From positions 12,055,250-12,119,249 of the forward strand of contig OX459107.1 of assembly GCA_949775045.1 (NCBI GenBank): DNA of 64,000 nucleotides. The letters are read 5' to 3'. Below, piece by piece: positions 24,301 to 28,370 of this stretch. The translations under genes and the position numbers were made by a program. The notes under the pieces are model-generated. The model was not told the origin of the DNA, did no database searches, and worked only from the letters and a program-made list of their open reading frames with translations. Source of the DNA: Metridium senile. Taxonomy: Eukaryota > Cnidaria > Anthozoa > Actiniaria > Metridiidae. Each line of letters opens with the position of its first letter. The first letter of the stretch is position 1.

Positions 24301-25359
24301 GAGTGGTTGATTGTGTATTAGTTAACTTTGATGGTGCTTGAGTGGTTGATTGTGTATTAGTTAACTTTGATGGTGGTTCAGTGGTTGATTGTGTATTAGT
24401 TAACTTTGATGGTGCTTGAGTGGTTGATTGTGTATTAGTTAACTTTGCGGATGGTGGTTCAGTGGTTGGTTGTGTATTAGTTAACTTTGATGGTGGTTCA
24501 GTGGTTGATTGTGTATTAGTTAACTTTGATGGTGGTCTAGTGGTTGATTGTGTATTAGTTAACTTTGATGGTGGTTCAGTGGTTGGTTGTGTATTAGTTA
24601 AGTTTGATGGTGGTTCAGTGGTTGGTTGTGTATTAGATAACTTTGATGGTGGTTCAGTGGTTGATTGTGTATTAGTTAACTTTGATGGTGGTCTAGTGGT
24701 TGATTGTGTATTAGTTAACTTTGATGGTGGTCTAGTGGTTGATTGTGTATTAGTTAACTTTGATGGTGGTTCAGTGGTTGATTGTGTATTAGTTAACTTT
24801 GATGGTGCTTGAGTGGTTGATTGTGTATTAGTTAACTTTGATGGTGGTCTAGTGGTTGATTGTGTATTAGTTAACTTTGATGGTGGTTCAGTGGTTGGTT
24901 GTGTATTAGTTAAGTTTGATGGTGGTTCAGTGGTTGGTTGTGTATTAGTTAACTTTGATGGTGGTTCAGTGGTTGGTTGTGTATTAGATAACTTTGATGG
25001 TGGTTGAGTGGTTGATTGTGTATTAGTTCACTTTGATGGTGCTTGAGTGGTTGGTTGTGTATTAGATACCTTTGATGGTGGTTGAGTGGTTGTTTGTGTA
25101 TTAGTTAACTTTGATGGAGGTTGGTTGGTTAATTGATGGTGTATTATTGTGGTAAATGTTTAATTGTCCATAAGTCATGTTTCTGCTGTTTTCACCATTC
25201 AATACTCATCGCTTTTTTCATTGATATGATAGGCTCATGGAGTCAGAAAAGAAGAGAGGATTCAGTCTTCGAAAGTCTGATCGCGATAAAAAGAAATTGA
25301 ATGAGACAATTGTCAAAAAATTAAGATCTCTAAATGGCGAAACAGGAAACTCTATATGA
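342..25359 (+). CDS. EXOC6: Exocyst complex component SEC15/EXOC6, C-terminal half (16 exons)
   Basis: SEC15 is a subunit of the octameric exocyst, which tethers secretory vesicles to the plasma membrane; its C-terminal domain binds Rab11-type GTPases on vesicles. I joined 16 exons (342-391, 1419-1466, 2276-2381, 3481-3537, 4578-4630, 6165-6229, 7642-7688, 8342-8421, 11045-11099, 12667-12739, 16408-16514, 17031-17111, 18194-18254, 23192-23265, 23466-23578, 25233-25359). All junctions are GT/AG and the phases close to 1197 nt, 398 residues plus TGA. The product runs colinear with what I know of animal SEC15: a GYG..VNQ start, NYSP, RKSTNLLLTRTL, VYGLSTFK, AQTAC..SCKHL, P..G...GTLQ..F..LRQL, DWS, SKY.RVNP.TA..LLEK and a basic end with DRDK. 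Animal SEC15 is about 800 residues, so roughly the N-terminal half lies left of the window. Exons are 47-127 bp and introns reach 4.9 kb. EXOC6 and EXOC6B split within vertebrates, so the symbol means the single invertebrate orthologue. Confidence 0.93.
601..841. mobile_element. TA-flanked MITE (Tc1/mariner-like)
   Basis: Starts TACTGTGCGACTGGC and ends GCGAGTCGCACAGTA, giving imperfect inverted termini bounded by TA on each side. Subterminal GACATTATTTTGACATTTTT occurs on the left and its complement on the right. About 240 bp, non-coding, in the first intron of the window. Confidence 0.7.
976..1070. repeat. Inverted repeat / hairpin
   Basis: TCCCAAAGCAACTGGAAAT is mirrored by ATTTCTAGTTGCTTTGGGA, with extended matches at AGGGAAAG and CTTTTCCT. 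It is an intronic foldback of about 95 bp of unknown family. Confidence 0.6.
1419..1466 (+). CDS. EXOC6: SEC15 exon b
   Basis: Completes Arg, then NLYNETLMKKWEGEF, leaving AA for a split Lys. The acceptor is ttatag and the donor is GTAAGT. It aligns with the YNETLLKKW region of SEC15. Reading through the donor would hit TAA, which supports the splice. Confidence 0.88.
2276..2381 (+). CDS. EXOC6: SEC15 exon c
   Basis: One base completes Lys, then 35 codons containing EVDNYSPMYLEEP and ILNDFPFTD, ending in phase 0. The donor is GTAAGT. NYSP followed by a short acidic stretch and FPF is conserved in SEC15. Confidence 0.9.
2758..2828. repeat. AT microsatellite plus hairpin
   Basis: A TA-dinucleotide run is followed by TGTGGTGGCCA ... 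TGGCCACCACA (arms about 2785-2828), a strong hairpin with a partly paired interior. Confidence 0.55.
3108..3218. repeat. Near-perfect foldback with hammerhead-like modules
   Basis: About 50-bp arms pair around the short spacer gtcattata. Each half contains CTGACGATGTCGAAACG, which resembles the CUGANGA ... CGAAA core of minimal hammerhead ribozymes carried by Penelope-like retroelements, arranged tail to tail. The ribozyme reading is inference. Confidence 0.55.
3270..3436. mobile_element. Foldback MITE
   Basis: Long imperfect inverted repeat: GTAAATTATCAAGACCTCG pairs with CGGTCTTGATAATTTATGA, and the outer arms (TATAATAA...AATTATTG) pair with CAATAATTGCTTATTATA. The central GGCTTCGGCAGATAA region is itself dyadic. 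It ends shortly before the exon at 3481. Confidence 0.65.
3481..3537 (+). CDS. EXOC6: SEC15 exon d
   Basis: Nineteen whole codons, DSLPNVLPFSECPVKLYKE, phase 0 on both sides. The acceptor is ttgttacag and the donor GTAAGT. It corresponds to the LPFS..VP..Y..(V)KEF linker of SEC15. Confidence 0.87.
4076..4260. mobile_element. MITE with TGCAATAGACCTCTTTACC termini
   Basis: TGCAATAGACCTCTTTACC at the left end and GGTAAAGAGGTCTATTGCA at the right are exact inverses. The inner arms (CCCATTTCAGA / TCTGAAATGGG, GGAATTG / CAATTC) also pair. It is 185 bp with no coding capacity. A diverged copy in opposite orientation lies near 18285-18445. Confidence 0.8.
4468..4481. repeat. Poly-C run
   Basis: Fourteen consecutive C residues, with a second six-C run just downstream. 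A G-quadruplex or i-motif is possible, and so is a length error in assembly. Confidence 0.7.
4578..4630 (+). CDS. EXOC6: SEC15 exon e
   Basis: FKKFINGCLKFNEHLNV plus a split Ser (AG|C). The acceptor is gttcttag and the donor GTAAAC. It matches the KEFI..CLKFSE.L segment of SEC15 and pairs in phase with the exon at 6165. Confidence 0.88.
4834..4935. mobile_element. Foldback element (GGGCCGTACGGG arms)
   Basis: Arms GGGCCGTACGGGAAAATATT / AATATTTTCCCGTACGGCCC and GTACGGACC / GGTCCGTAC surround a GC-rich loop gagcgcagcga. An 86-codon minus-strand frame across it is a by-product of the palindrome and codes for nothing recognisable. Confidence 0.7.
4947..5102. repeat. Second inverted repeat abutting the foldback
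   Basis: CCCGTATATTTTGCCCGG at the left and CCGGGCAAAATACGGG at the right are inverse apart from a 2-bp insert. The interior holds GTACGTGTTTGTACGTAC. It may belong to the same mobile element as the foldback at 4834. Confidence 0.6.
5180..5325. mobile_element. MITE-like inverted repeat
   Basis: TTATTCAACAACAAAATTTTCC on the left and GGAAAATTTGTTGTTGAATTATAA on the right pair with few mismatches. The interior has a smaller dyad around CACTATCACGTCACATGATC. Confidence 0.6.
5478..5583. repeat. Inverted repeat enclosing a hammerhead-like motif
   Basis: The outer stem ATGAAATTTGTAACACC / GGTGTTACAAATTTCAT encloses TTTACT-CCGACGA-(GGGC/GCCC hairpin)-GAAA-TGTC-AGTAAA at 5507-5546. Relative to the hammerhead core CUGANGA...GAAA, one invariant U is C. 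Penelope-type elements carry such motifs; here the motif may be decayed. Confidence 0.45.
5584..6164 (+). other. Intron remainder
   Basis: AT-rich; I see only homopolymer T tracts near the acceptor at 6164. No mobile-element termini or coding match recognised. Confidence 0.5.
6165..6229 (+). CDS. EXOC6: SEC15 exon f
   Basis: Contains DSVRKSTNLLLTRTLN, among the most conserved strings of animal SEC15. It ends with the first base of a split Gly. A long T tract and cttatag precede it; the donor is GTGAGT. Confidence 0.94.
7140..7625. repeat. TGTCTGTC(CATTG) minisatellite
   Basis: Diverged tandem copies of TGTCTGTCTGTCCATTG and shorter forms, with internal duplications such as CCATTGTCTGCCTGT repeated four times. 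It opens artificial frames of up to 209 codons rich in Cys, Leu, Val and Ser, which I reject as genes. The pyrimidine-rich strand runs toward the exon at 7642. Confidence 0.9.
7642..7688 (+). CDS. EXOC6: SEC15 exon g
   Basis: Completes Gly, then CFTSVVKRKGVSIPQ, phase 0 at the end. It lies directly after the TGTCTG minisatellite, whose pyrimidine-rich copies run almost to the acceptor ttctttctcag. The donor is GTACTC. Confidence 0.85.
8342..8421 (+). CDS. EXOC6: SEC15 exon h
   Basis: LAQLSINTIHLEAACLHLEE then CVAEVT and a split Gly (GG|G). The donor is GTATGC. It corresponds to the QI.IN.THLE.AC.YLE segment of SEC15. Confidence 0.9.
8668..8775 (-). mobile_element. Possible Penelope-like element end with hammerhead-like core
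   Basis: On the minus strand CCTGATGATGG ... TTCGAAAGCTAGG contains CTGATGA and CGAAA elements in hammerhead order with a possible TTCC/GGAA closing stem. No reverse transcriptase is visible nearby, so this could be chance or a fragment. Confidence 0.3.
9594..9675. repeat. Foldback CGGTCTTGTAA ... TTACAAGA
   Basis: CGGTCTTGTAA-atgtt-GGCCG is mirrored by CGGCCATATTACAAGA, with a central CCAATATATGTATTGG dyad. A further hairpin (GGGAAAC ... GTTTCCC) follows at about 9705-9745. Confidence 0.55.
9877..10315 (+). pseudogene. LINE endonuclease fragment (APE-type, frameshifted)
   Basis: The ATG at 9877 begins MSLKILSLNIRGLGNKLKRK, the usual start of an apurinic-like endonuclease of non-LTR retrotransposons. 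A +1 frameshift near 9970 moves to a second frame (9974-10315) carrying MLQETHS, a CGVRILFN block, FANVYVPN and IIGGDFN in the family order. The frame stops after the GGDFN motif, before any reverse transcriptase. This is an L1-like endonuclease remnant, cut short and followed by a SINE. Confidence 0.82.
10320..10628 (-). mobile_element. tRNA-derived SINE
   Basis: On the minus strand a Pol III promoter is visible: A box TGGCCTAGCGG (complement at 10607-10617) and B box GGTTCGATTCC (complement at 10564-10574). The body contains a GTGGGTTTTTCTCCGGGTT / CCGGTTTTCCTCCCTCCG block resembling the conserved central domain described in SINEs of cnidarians and deuterostomes. The element sits between LINE endonuclease and LINE-tail-like sequence, suggesting insertion into the LINE remnant. 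Confidence 0.82.
10629..10822 (+). mobile_element. LINE 3' end with A-rich tail
   Basis: A T-rich stretch ends in ATGAAAAAATAAAATAAAAT, typical of a LINE 3' UTR and tail. It probably belongs to the element whose endonuclease starts at 9877, with the reverse transcriptase lost. Confidence 0.5.
11045..11099 (+). CDS. EXOC6: SEC15 exon i
   Basis: TANDGVNVTRVYGLSTFK, phase 0 at the end. The acceptor is gtttttag and the donor GTAACA. RLYGLSTFK is near invariant in animal SEC15. Confidence 0.92.
11385..11570 (+). other. Short charged ORF, unrecognised
   Basis: 61 codons from ATG, very rich in Lys, Arg and Glu (LTEEEKLRKRERERVRRRNF), predicted coiled or basic. It lies in a SEC15 intron, and GC-richer DNA precedes it (11150-11240). 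It could be the N-terminal piece of a transposon-borne protein; I recognise no domain. Confidence 0.25.
11571..12666 (+). other. Intron remainder
   Basis: AT-rich, with short T and A tracts and the small palindrome GGGCATGGCCCATGC near 12528. No coding match or clear transposon termini. Confidence 0.45.
12667..12739 (+). CDS. EXOC6: SEC15 exon j
   Basis: Begins DIRAEIEQQMYERLNDKI and continues EDFIQL with a split Ala (G|CT). The acceptor is ctttgtag and the donor GTATTT. It matches the A..EIY..LN.KIDEF.QLA helix of SEC15. Confidence 0.9.
12894..13609. mobile_element. TTAA-flanked DNA transposon (non-autonomous)
   Basis: The left end TTAA|GGACACTCCGTAG and right end CTACGGAATCTCC|TTAA give imperfect TIRs and a TTAA target duplication (12890-12893 and 13610-13613), as for piggyBac or Kolobok superfamilies. 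Both subterminal regions carry GCGCCAAAACGAATACGGTG / GTGCCAAAACCAACACGGTG type repeats. No transposase. Confidence 0.7.
13111..13169. repeat. (ATTGT)n microsatellite
   Basis: About twelve uninterrupted ATTGT units inside the TTAA element. Confidence 0.95.
14101..14400 (+). pseudogene. RecQ-type helicase fragment, broken, inside the MULE-like element
   Basis: The ATG at 14101 opens MADKSDFESACSNALKSFGF, stopping at TAA after about 31 codons. A shifted frame then encodes GKDVFVYLPTGSGKS, a Walker A motif, followed by LIFQTAPLVF. A further shift gives LVILPLVSLMRDQ, the motif Ia region of RecQ helicases, and IKTALIGQEED. Order and spacing fit the N-terminal part of a RecQ/BLM-like ATPase, with at least two frameshifts and no later motifs. 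The fragment lies wholly between the TIRs, so it is captured or residual coding sequence and not a host gene. Confidence 0.8.
14465..14895. repeat. Internal tandem duplication of about 200 bp
   Basis: Two full copies and the start of a third: TATCGAAAC...CTTTATT, then ACACAGCTATATTCTT, AATCCAAAATGTTTACTTTC and ATACTCAAGCGGCTCTC recur in order with small differences. Confidence 0.85.
15598..16252. mobile_element. Second TTAA-flanked DNA transposon
   Basis: TTAA|GGAGGCTTGCTACAAT at the left and ATTATAGGAAGCCTCC|TTAA at the right form TIRs with a TTAA duplication (15594-15597, 16253-16256). 655 bp, no ORF. A different family from the element at 12894, though the target preference is the same. 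Confidence 0.75.
16408..16514 (+). CDS. EXOC6: SEC15 exon k
   Basis: Thirty-five codons with NYNWVPSELRKQPSSYIVDL and LNSTFLNFSALP, ending in phase 0. The acceptor is tgtcttcag and the donor GTAAGT. It aligns with the DYDW..SEP....YL.DLI.FL.S.F..F..LP block of SEC15. Confidence 0.92.
16573..16898. mobile_element. hAT-like MITE (CAGGGTTCGTAC termini)
   Basis: Starts CAGGGTTCGTACAG and ends CCCGTACGAACCCTG, inverse over about 12 bp, with many internal TTCCAAAAC motifs. The CAGGG ends suggest a hAT-related family. TTTTAA borders both ends but a clean 8-bp duplication is not visible. Confidence 0.75.
17031..17111 (+). CDS. EXOC6: SEC15 exon l
   Basis: Twenty-seven whole codons starting GNIAQTACLSSCKHLAASM, in phase on both sides. 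The acceptor has a long T tract and ttacag; the donor is GTACCT. It equals the G.VAQTAC.SACKHL segment of SEC15. Confidence 0.93.
17165..17307. mobile_element. Foldback element
   Basis: Arms GCAAATACACGCAC / GTGCGTGTATTTG, GCTGGCTGT / ACAGCCAGC, GAATGAACGAG / CGAGTTCATTC and ATACAGCAC / GTGCTGTAT pair in order around a short loop. It lies 54 bp after the exon ending at 17111. Confidence 0.7.
17600..17875. repeat. Dispersed repeat, copy 1
   Basis: Shares GGTTCACTTG, GTAA.TTTGTTGA, CAATGAAAACCGGTTTCAACC and TTTTCCAGT-type blocks in the same order with 25930-26185. Family unknown; probably part of a DNA transposon next to the foldback at 17165. Confidence 0.6.
18006..18178 (+). mobile_element. 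tRNA-derived SINE next to a splice acceptor
   Basis: A box TGGCATAGTGG at 18024-18034 and B box GGTTCGAGTCC at 18057-18067, both matching the Pol III consensus, in a tRNA-like head. The short body ends TTTTCCTCCCTC and an A-rich tail. It ends about 15 bp before the acceptor of the SEC15 exon at 18194. The missing CCA-type fold and extended body argue against a genuine tRNA. Confidence 0.75.
18194..18254 (+). CDS. EXOC6: SEC15 exon m
   Basis: VRQMNEFGIQCFNQDLRKCE plus a split Glu. The acceptor is ttttatag and the donor GTAGTT. The acceptor sits just 3' of a tRNA-SINE, so the SINE tail may supply part of the branch and pyrimidine region. Confidence 0.9.
18285..18445. mobile_element. Diverged copy of the 4076-4260 MITE (opposite orientation)
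   Basis: GCCCATTTCGGACCATGTGA, CTTTTATGATGA, CATGTGAAAGA and CCCAAGGGTTGCATC follow the complement of the 4076-4260 element in order. The terminal repeats have decayed. Confidence 0.65.
19320..19601 (+). pseudogene. LINE ORF2 C-terminal fragment
   Basis: The end of this frame reads NTRYSNINFNCPKFNRMTEG, then GRTFSVTTCKLWNSLSLEL and a short tail to TAA. The sequence R.S.....P....T..G..SFS....KLWNSLP is the usual C-terminus of CR1/Jockey-group reverse-transcriptase proteins. No RT domain precedes it. Confidence 0.65.
19690..20700 (-). pseudogene. LINE RT C-terminal region, minus strand, frameshifted
   Basis: On the minus strand from about 20670: GGRGLKSVEDAVREEELALN, then (20494-20216) KPLHGQYTLELA, TEGFLTAAQDQALPVNALKS, a CRLCKERTETVDLISGC zinc-knuckle-like stretch and RHDSVAKNIH. 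Beyond 20215 the VKILWDFNVYTDRK and GTA..L.K type blocks continue in shifted frames. The order matches the post-RT region of a LINE family common in invertebrates. Frames are broken several times and the RT palm is missing. The hydrophobic plus-strand frame at 19832-20179 is a shadow. Confidence 0.7.
21120..21215. repeat. AATACCGC short tandem motif cluster
   Basis: At least six copies of (A)ATACCGCA interspersed with AT-rich spacers. Possibly a transposon subterminal motif cluster. Confidence 0.5.
21510..21607. mobile_element. 98-bp perfect hairpin element with 9-bp target duplication
   Basis: Two 43-bp arms (21510-21552, 21565-21607) are exact inverses starting TACCCTGCGAGCAGAGG, with a 12-bp loop. 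CGTATTGGA lies directly outside both ends (21501-21509 and 21608-21616). The pattern fits a minimal MULE-type MITE. Arm identity suggests recent insertion. Confidence 0.85.
22810..23176. repeat. Tandem repeat of 135-170 bp with ATC/ATT microsatellites
   Basis: TTCTGTCCATC...TAACCTTACC...ATGTAGC(A)AAGATAGTTTTATG recurs three times (22810, 22946, 23116), separated by TCATCATCATT-type runs. The third copy ends about 15 bp before the SEC15 exon at 23192 and provides its T tract. Confidence 0.75.
23192..23265 (+). CDS. EXOC6: SEC15 exon n
   Basis: FANSNPVEGISDGTLQMTFL then ELRQ, phase 0 at the end. The acceptor tggtatggtag is pyrimidine-poor, but a T tract lies about 20 bp upstream. The donor is GTAATG. 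It matches the FA.S.PVPGF.GDTLQLAFIDLRQ block of SEC15. Confidence 0.93.
23466..23578 (+). CDS. EXOC6: SEC15 exon o
   Basis: LIDLLLGCDWSTFFKDHG, then SSKYNRVNPQTAAKLLE with a split Lys. The acceptor is ttacttttag and the donor GTAAGA. DWST, SKY.RVNP.TA..LLEK are diagnostic of SEC15. Confidence 0.94.
23647..25138. repeat. 39-bp minisatellite, about 38 copies, in the last intron
   Basis: Unit GTGGTTGATTGTGTATTAGT / TAACTTTGATGGTGGTTCA. Units differ at a few positions (gttaac/gataac, ttcag/tctag/ttgag, ggtgg/ggtgc), and neighbouring blocks repeat the same variant order. Because 39 is a multiple of 3, it opens frames of VVDCVLVNFDGGS repeats broken by TGA in some units. It lies between coding exons and is intronic. 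Confidence 0.95.
25233..25359 (+). CDS. EXOC6: SEC15 terminal exon
   Basis: LMESEKKRGFSLRKSDRDKK, then LNETIVKKLRSLNGETGNSI and TGA at 25357-25359. The FRK.DRDK.KLIETVVKQLR tail of SEC15 is recognisable, so the C-terminus is complete. The acceptor is atatgatag. Confidence 0.93.
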
Positions 25360-25890
25360 TATTGTCGTGTAGAACATTTAATGTTATCTAGGACAGTGCC
25401 CCTTTGGCAAATATATTGCAAAATCGCAGAAAGTAAACATGGAAAAGGCCAATTTTGCCAATGGCACTGGAGCACTTCAATTATGTTTAAATATTAATAC
25501 TTATCCTTTATAGTATAAATTTATACCGCTGTACTAGCTGTACCGGTCAACGCCGTCGCGCCTAGCTCATTAAATTAATTCAGGACTATTCGACGTAACG
25601 TACACTTAAGAGAGTGCCCTTGATTTTGCAACAAATTTGCTGGAGGGCGTTGTCTTAGATTACATAAACTGCGAGAATTTCGCATGCAAAAGTGCTTGCG
25701 AGTTATTTGGTGATCCATTGTGTTCAAAAGTTTTGGTCCTTCTTTTAACTTTGGACTGATTTTGACTCGTGATACTTGTCTAGTCTAGACGGCAATTGAA
25801 ATTATTATGGATACCACAGAAGTGAAAGATAGACTTATCGTTGGTATAGAAACGCTGATTAGCATAATAAAAACATGTAATCAGAGTTAA
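25360..25890 (+). promoter_or_regulatory. Probable 3' UTR and poly(A) signals of the SEC15 gene
   Basis: No other gene is visible just after the stop. ATTAAA occurs at 25569-25574 and AATAAA at about 25866-25871; either could direct cleavage. A 22-bp perfect palindrome follows at 25881-25902. The UTR end is inferred. Confidence 0.3.
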
Positions 25891-25902
25891 TATTAACTCT
25901 GA
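25881..25902. repeat. 22-bp perfect palindrome
   Basis: TCAGAGTTAAT directly followed by its inverse ATTAACTCTGA, without spacer, downstream of the SEC15 gene. It could be a binding site, a transposon fragment or a transcription-end hairpin. Confidence 0.6.
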
Positions 25903-25929
25903 TGTAATAGGCTTTTTCTCGATGCGAAC

Positions 25930-26185
25930 GTAACATCGTGGTTCACTTGTCCGTGTCAGCTAAAATCCTTTATAAAACTTGATTTTGTTTCTTGACTTTC
26001 TTTGATGCAATGATAAGCTGCTGCAATGATATAAACAAAACCCTTTTTGATTTTGAATGATGAAGATAGCTTCATCAATTTTGCTATTTCGTTCAATGCC
26101 GTTTGTAAGTTTGTTGAGGCAGCCGCTTAATGCTCGATGAAAACCGCTTTCAACCCGCTCTTTTTCCAGTCAAACTACTGGGAAG
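25930..26185. repeat. Dispersed repeat, copy 2
   Basis: Related to 17600-17875: GGTTCACTTGTCCGTGTC, GTAAGTTTGTTGA and GATGAAAACCGCTTTCAACC occur in the same order. A foldback lies next to both copies. Confidence 0.55.
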
Positions 26186-26260
26186 CCATTTGAAAGCAAA
26201 GTGGTCGCAAAATAGCAAAACAAACATATTACTATTTTATCAAAAGTAACAGTTCTTGTC

Positions 26261-26395
26261 ATATAATAAATTACTTCATAGAAAGTGCGGCGTACGGGGT
26301 TATATTCACGAGTTGTTTGTTTTTATACAAACAACGAGTGAATATGATAACCCCGTACAAAGCACTTTCTATGATGTTTTCTCTTTATTATATAT
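26261..26395. mobile_element. Foldback element
   Basis: ATAGAAAGTGC / GCACTTTCTAT, GTACGGGGTTAT / ATAACCCCGTAC and AGTTGTTTGT / ACAAACAAC pair in order around a 5-bp loop; the outer arms TATAATAAA / TTTATTATA extend it. Confidence 0.7.
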
Positions 26396-26610
26396 ATAAC
26401 TAGAATTCACATACAAACACGTTTATTTTGATTGAGTAAAAATGACAAATTTTGTCGAAACTTTCGTAAGTTTTAAGTTTATAAGTTAAGTAGATGCAAT
26501 GTCAACTATACACAATTAAATTGAAAAACTCCGCATGTCAGTTTATAAAAGGAAAATGGATATACAAAAAGTCGATATAAATATTAAAAATGTACTTTGA
26601 TTGTTTTTCA

Positions 26611-27234
26611 TTAGTCGCTGTCCGGCGAATCCAAGATGCAATAACGACGGCGGCGCTTAGTTGTCGTTTCTTCACGAAAAGTTGGACTTTGATTCATAGT
26701 ATTAATAGCAATGTTAAAAGTTCCTCCTTGGATAGTAGCTCCACTAAACAAAGCAAAATTTGGGTTGGGTGTAGTGGAGGTTACACGACTGAGCTGGCTG
26801 CTTTCGGCGACTGTACTAGATGATTCCTGATGAGCATCGCTTAAGATGTCTGGAATACTTCGTTGTTGGTTTTCAGAAAGAGAGCTATAGTTATTCAGGC
26901 TTTGGATATTTCTATGCCCAGAAATCTGCATTATGTGGGTTGGTGGTACGTCGTTATCGTTCAGTTTCTGTATCATTCGCTTTCTTACGCTGTGATTCGT
27001 TAGGTTTGAAGTATTTAACTGTCCTTGTTCGGCCATTGTTTTCATTAATGTGTTCAACTTGTTCACTCCCATTGGAGCTGCTTTGAACCACGGCTTCGTT
27101 GAATTTGGGTTTTTTGTGTTGTTTACGGCTAAATAAAATGGACTTTCATCAGAAAGAAGCTCAGTTGGTCTCTTTGAGGCATAGATACGGTAAAACATTA
27201 CTGGGTCTCTGTCACTTCCAGCAACAGAAAACAT
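26611..27234 (-). pseudogene. DUF3504/Crypton-like tyrosine recombinase C-terminal domain
   Basis: 207 codons on the minus strand. MFSVAGSDRDPVMFYRIYAS and FYLAVNN are followed by WFKAAPMGVNKLNTLMKTMA, as in DUF3504-type proteins of invertebrates. Tyrosine-recombinase residues are present: H81-x-x-R84 in TNHSVRK, G106-H107 in ISGHRN and the candidate nucleophile Y116 in LNNYSS. The last 80 residues are Ser/Thr-rich and end in a basic TTKRRRRYC patch. Upstream on the same strand another frame carries an NTRTG motif, so an earlier part is joined through a frameshift. The N-terminal half and arginine I are not visible. This is a mobile-element or domesticated-recombinase fragment; activity is unlikely. 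Confidence 0.72.
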
Positions 27235-27329
27235 CTTTGGCGGATGTTCTTCGCTGCAGCTCCTGTTCTCGTGTTGGTTTGCCGCTCGTTGTATTCAAGA
27301 TGCTCAGAGCCTTCCGAGGCGGTTTTATA

Positions 27330-27463
27330 GGTAAATTCATTGGCCGACTCGGGAATTCCACATTGAATTCACGAGTAAAGACGATATCGCACGAATCGCG
27401 GAGTCCGATCGTCTTTACGAGTGAATTTAATGTGGAATTCCCGAGTCGGACAATGAACTTTCC
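27330..27463. mobile_element. Foldback element beside the recombinase ORF
   Basis: CCGACTCGGGAATTCCACAT / ATGTGGAATTCCCGAGTCGG and AGTAAAGACGAT / ATCGTCTTTAC pair around atcgcacgaatcgcggagtc. The outer TTCATTG / CAATGAA extends it. The central ATTCACGAGT motif is shared with the foldback at 26261. Confidence 0.72.
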
Positions 27464-27615
27464 TTGAATCCCATACCGACATGGTTTTTATCGTTATGTG
27501 AAGTTTTATTTTAACAAAAGTAAATTTTATTACGCGCGACTAAAGAGCCATTTTGTAGCTCAGCGTGCGCTTAGCCAATGAGAAAGCGAAAAGAAATCTG
27601 CTGAACGACGAATGA

Positions 27616-27761
27616 CATTCTCGTACCCAGACCCTACTCAGCTTTTTGGCAGATCGTAGGCTCTGGGGAACCCTAAAACAGGAAGCCAGAATTGTCGTGA
27701 CAGCGTCAACAGAGCGCATGCGCCATCTTTAATTCGACCGAGTTGTTTGGGCACGAGAATG
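27616..27761. mobile_element. Small MITE (CATTCTCGTACCCA termini)
   Basis: CATTCTCGTACCCAGA at the left and TTGGGCACGAGAATG at the right are inverse with one mismatch. 146 bp, non-coding. Confidence 0.55.
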
Positions 27762-28350
27762 AACGAACTTAATTAATATTCATAAATCATCATCTTCTGT
27801 ACGAGCCTTGGCACGCTTGAATGTGCACGTGCAAACTATTTATGGGTGCTTACCATTTGTGCAAAGAAACCGATAATTCCGATTCCAAAATGGCCATATA
27901 TTCCCACGGGAGATGATTTAATGATATGCAAGACTATATAACAAGGGGCATGCAATTAATTCATTGTCATTTGCTCAAACTGCCGAAACGAACAACATCG
28001 ACCCTGTTGGTAGATTTCAACCACGTTGGACAGCTAACCGAACAACGAACGCATCTTACTAGTGGCAGCGTTTTCTGTTTCCTGTGCTGTGCTGTGCTGT
28101 GGCTTTTGGAGCCACTTAAAAGCAAAAGTGTTCGGCTTTCTACTCGTGTATCGACTGCGACGTGTTAGTGAACACGTGTCTTCGTAAGCACACCAAAAGG
28201 ACTACCTCAAGTTGGAAGACTTCGAGCAACAAAGCGCCTCAACGTGAACGTACTGTTACCCTAGTCCAGCTCTTTTCTTGCAAAGTTTCAGGTGGTTGAG
28301 TCTGTGTCACCACTGTATATATTTGTTTTGGCCTGGTTGAGCCTATAGTT
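27762..28350. other. Intergenic stretch before the array
   Basis: Contains a short GTGCT repeat at about 28085-28102 and the dyad GTGTTAGTGAACACGTG. The 80-codon frame at 27926 has no recognisable domain. I see no supported gene. Confidence 0.45.
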
Positions 28351-28370
28351 CAACGAAAATTCATCTAGTT

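Noticed and set aside
23835..25007. Series of VVDCVLVNFDGG repeat frames as a possible repeat protein
   Set aside because: The region lies between two in-phase SEC15 exons, units differ by stops, and no start or splice context supports coding.
26590..27467. Plus-strand frames at 26590, 26820 and 27099
   Set aside because: They are shadows of the minus-strand recombinase ORF and of the neighbouring foldback.
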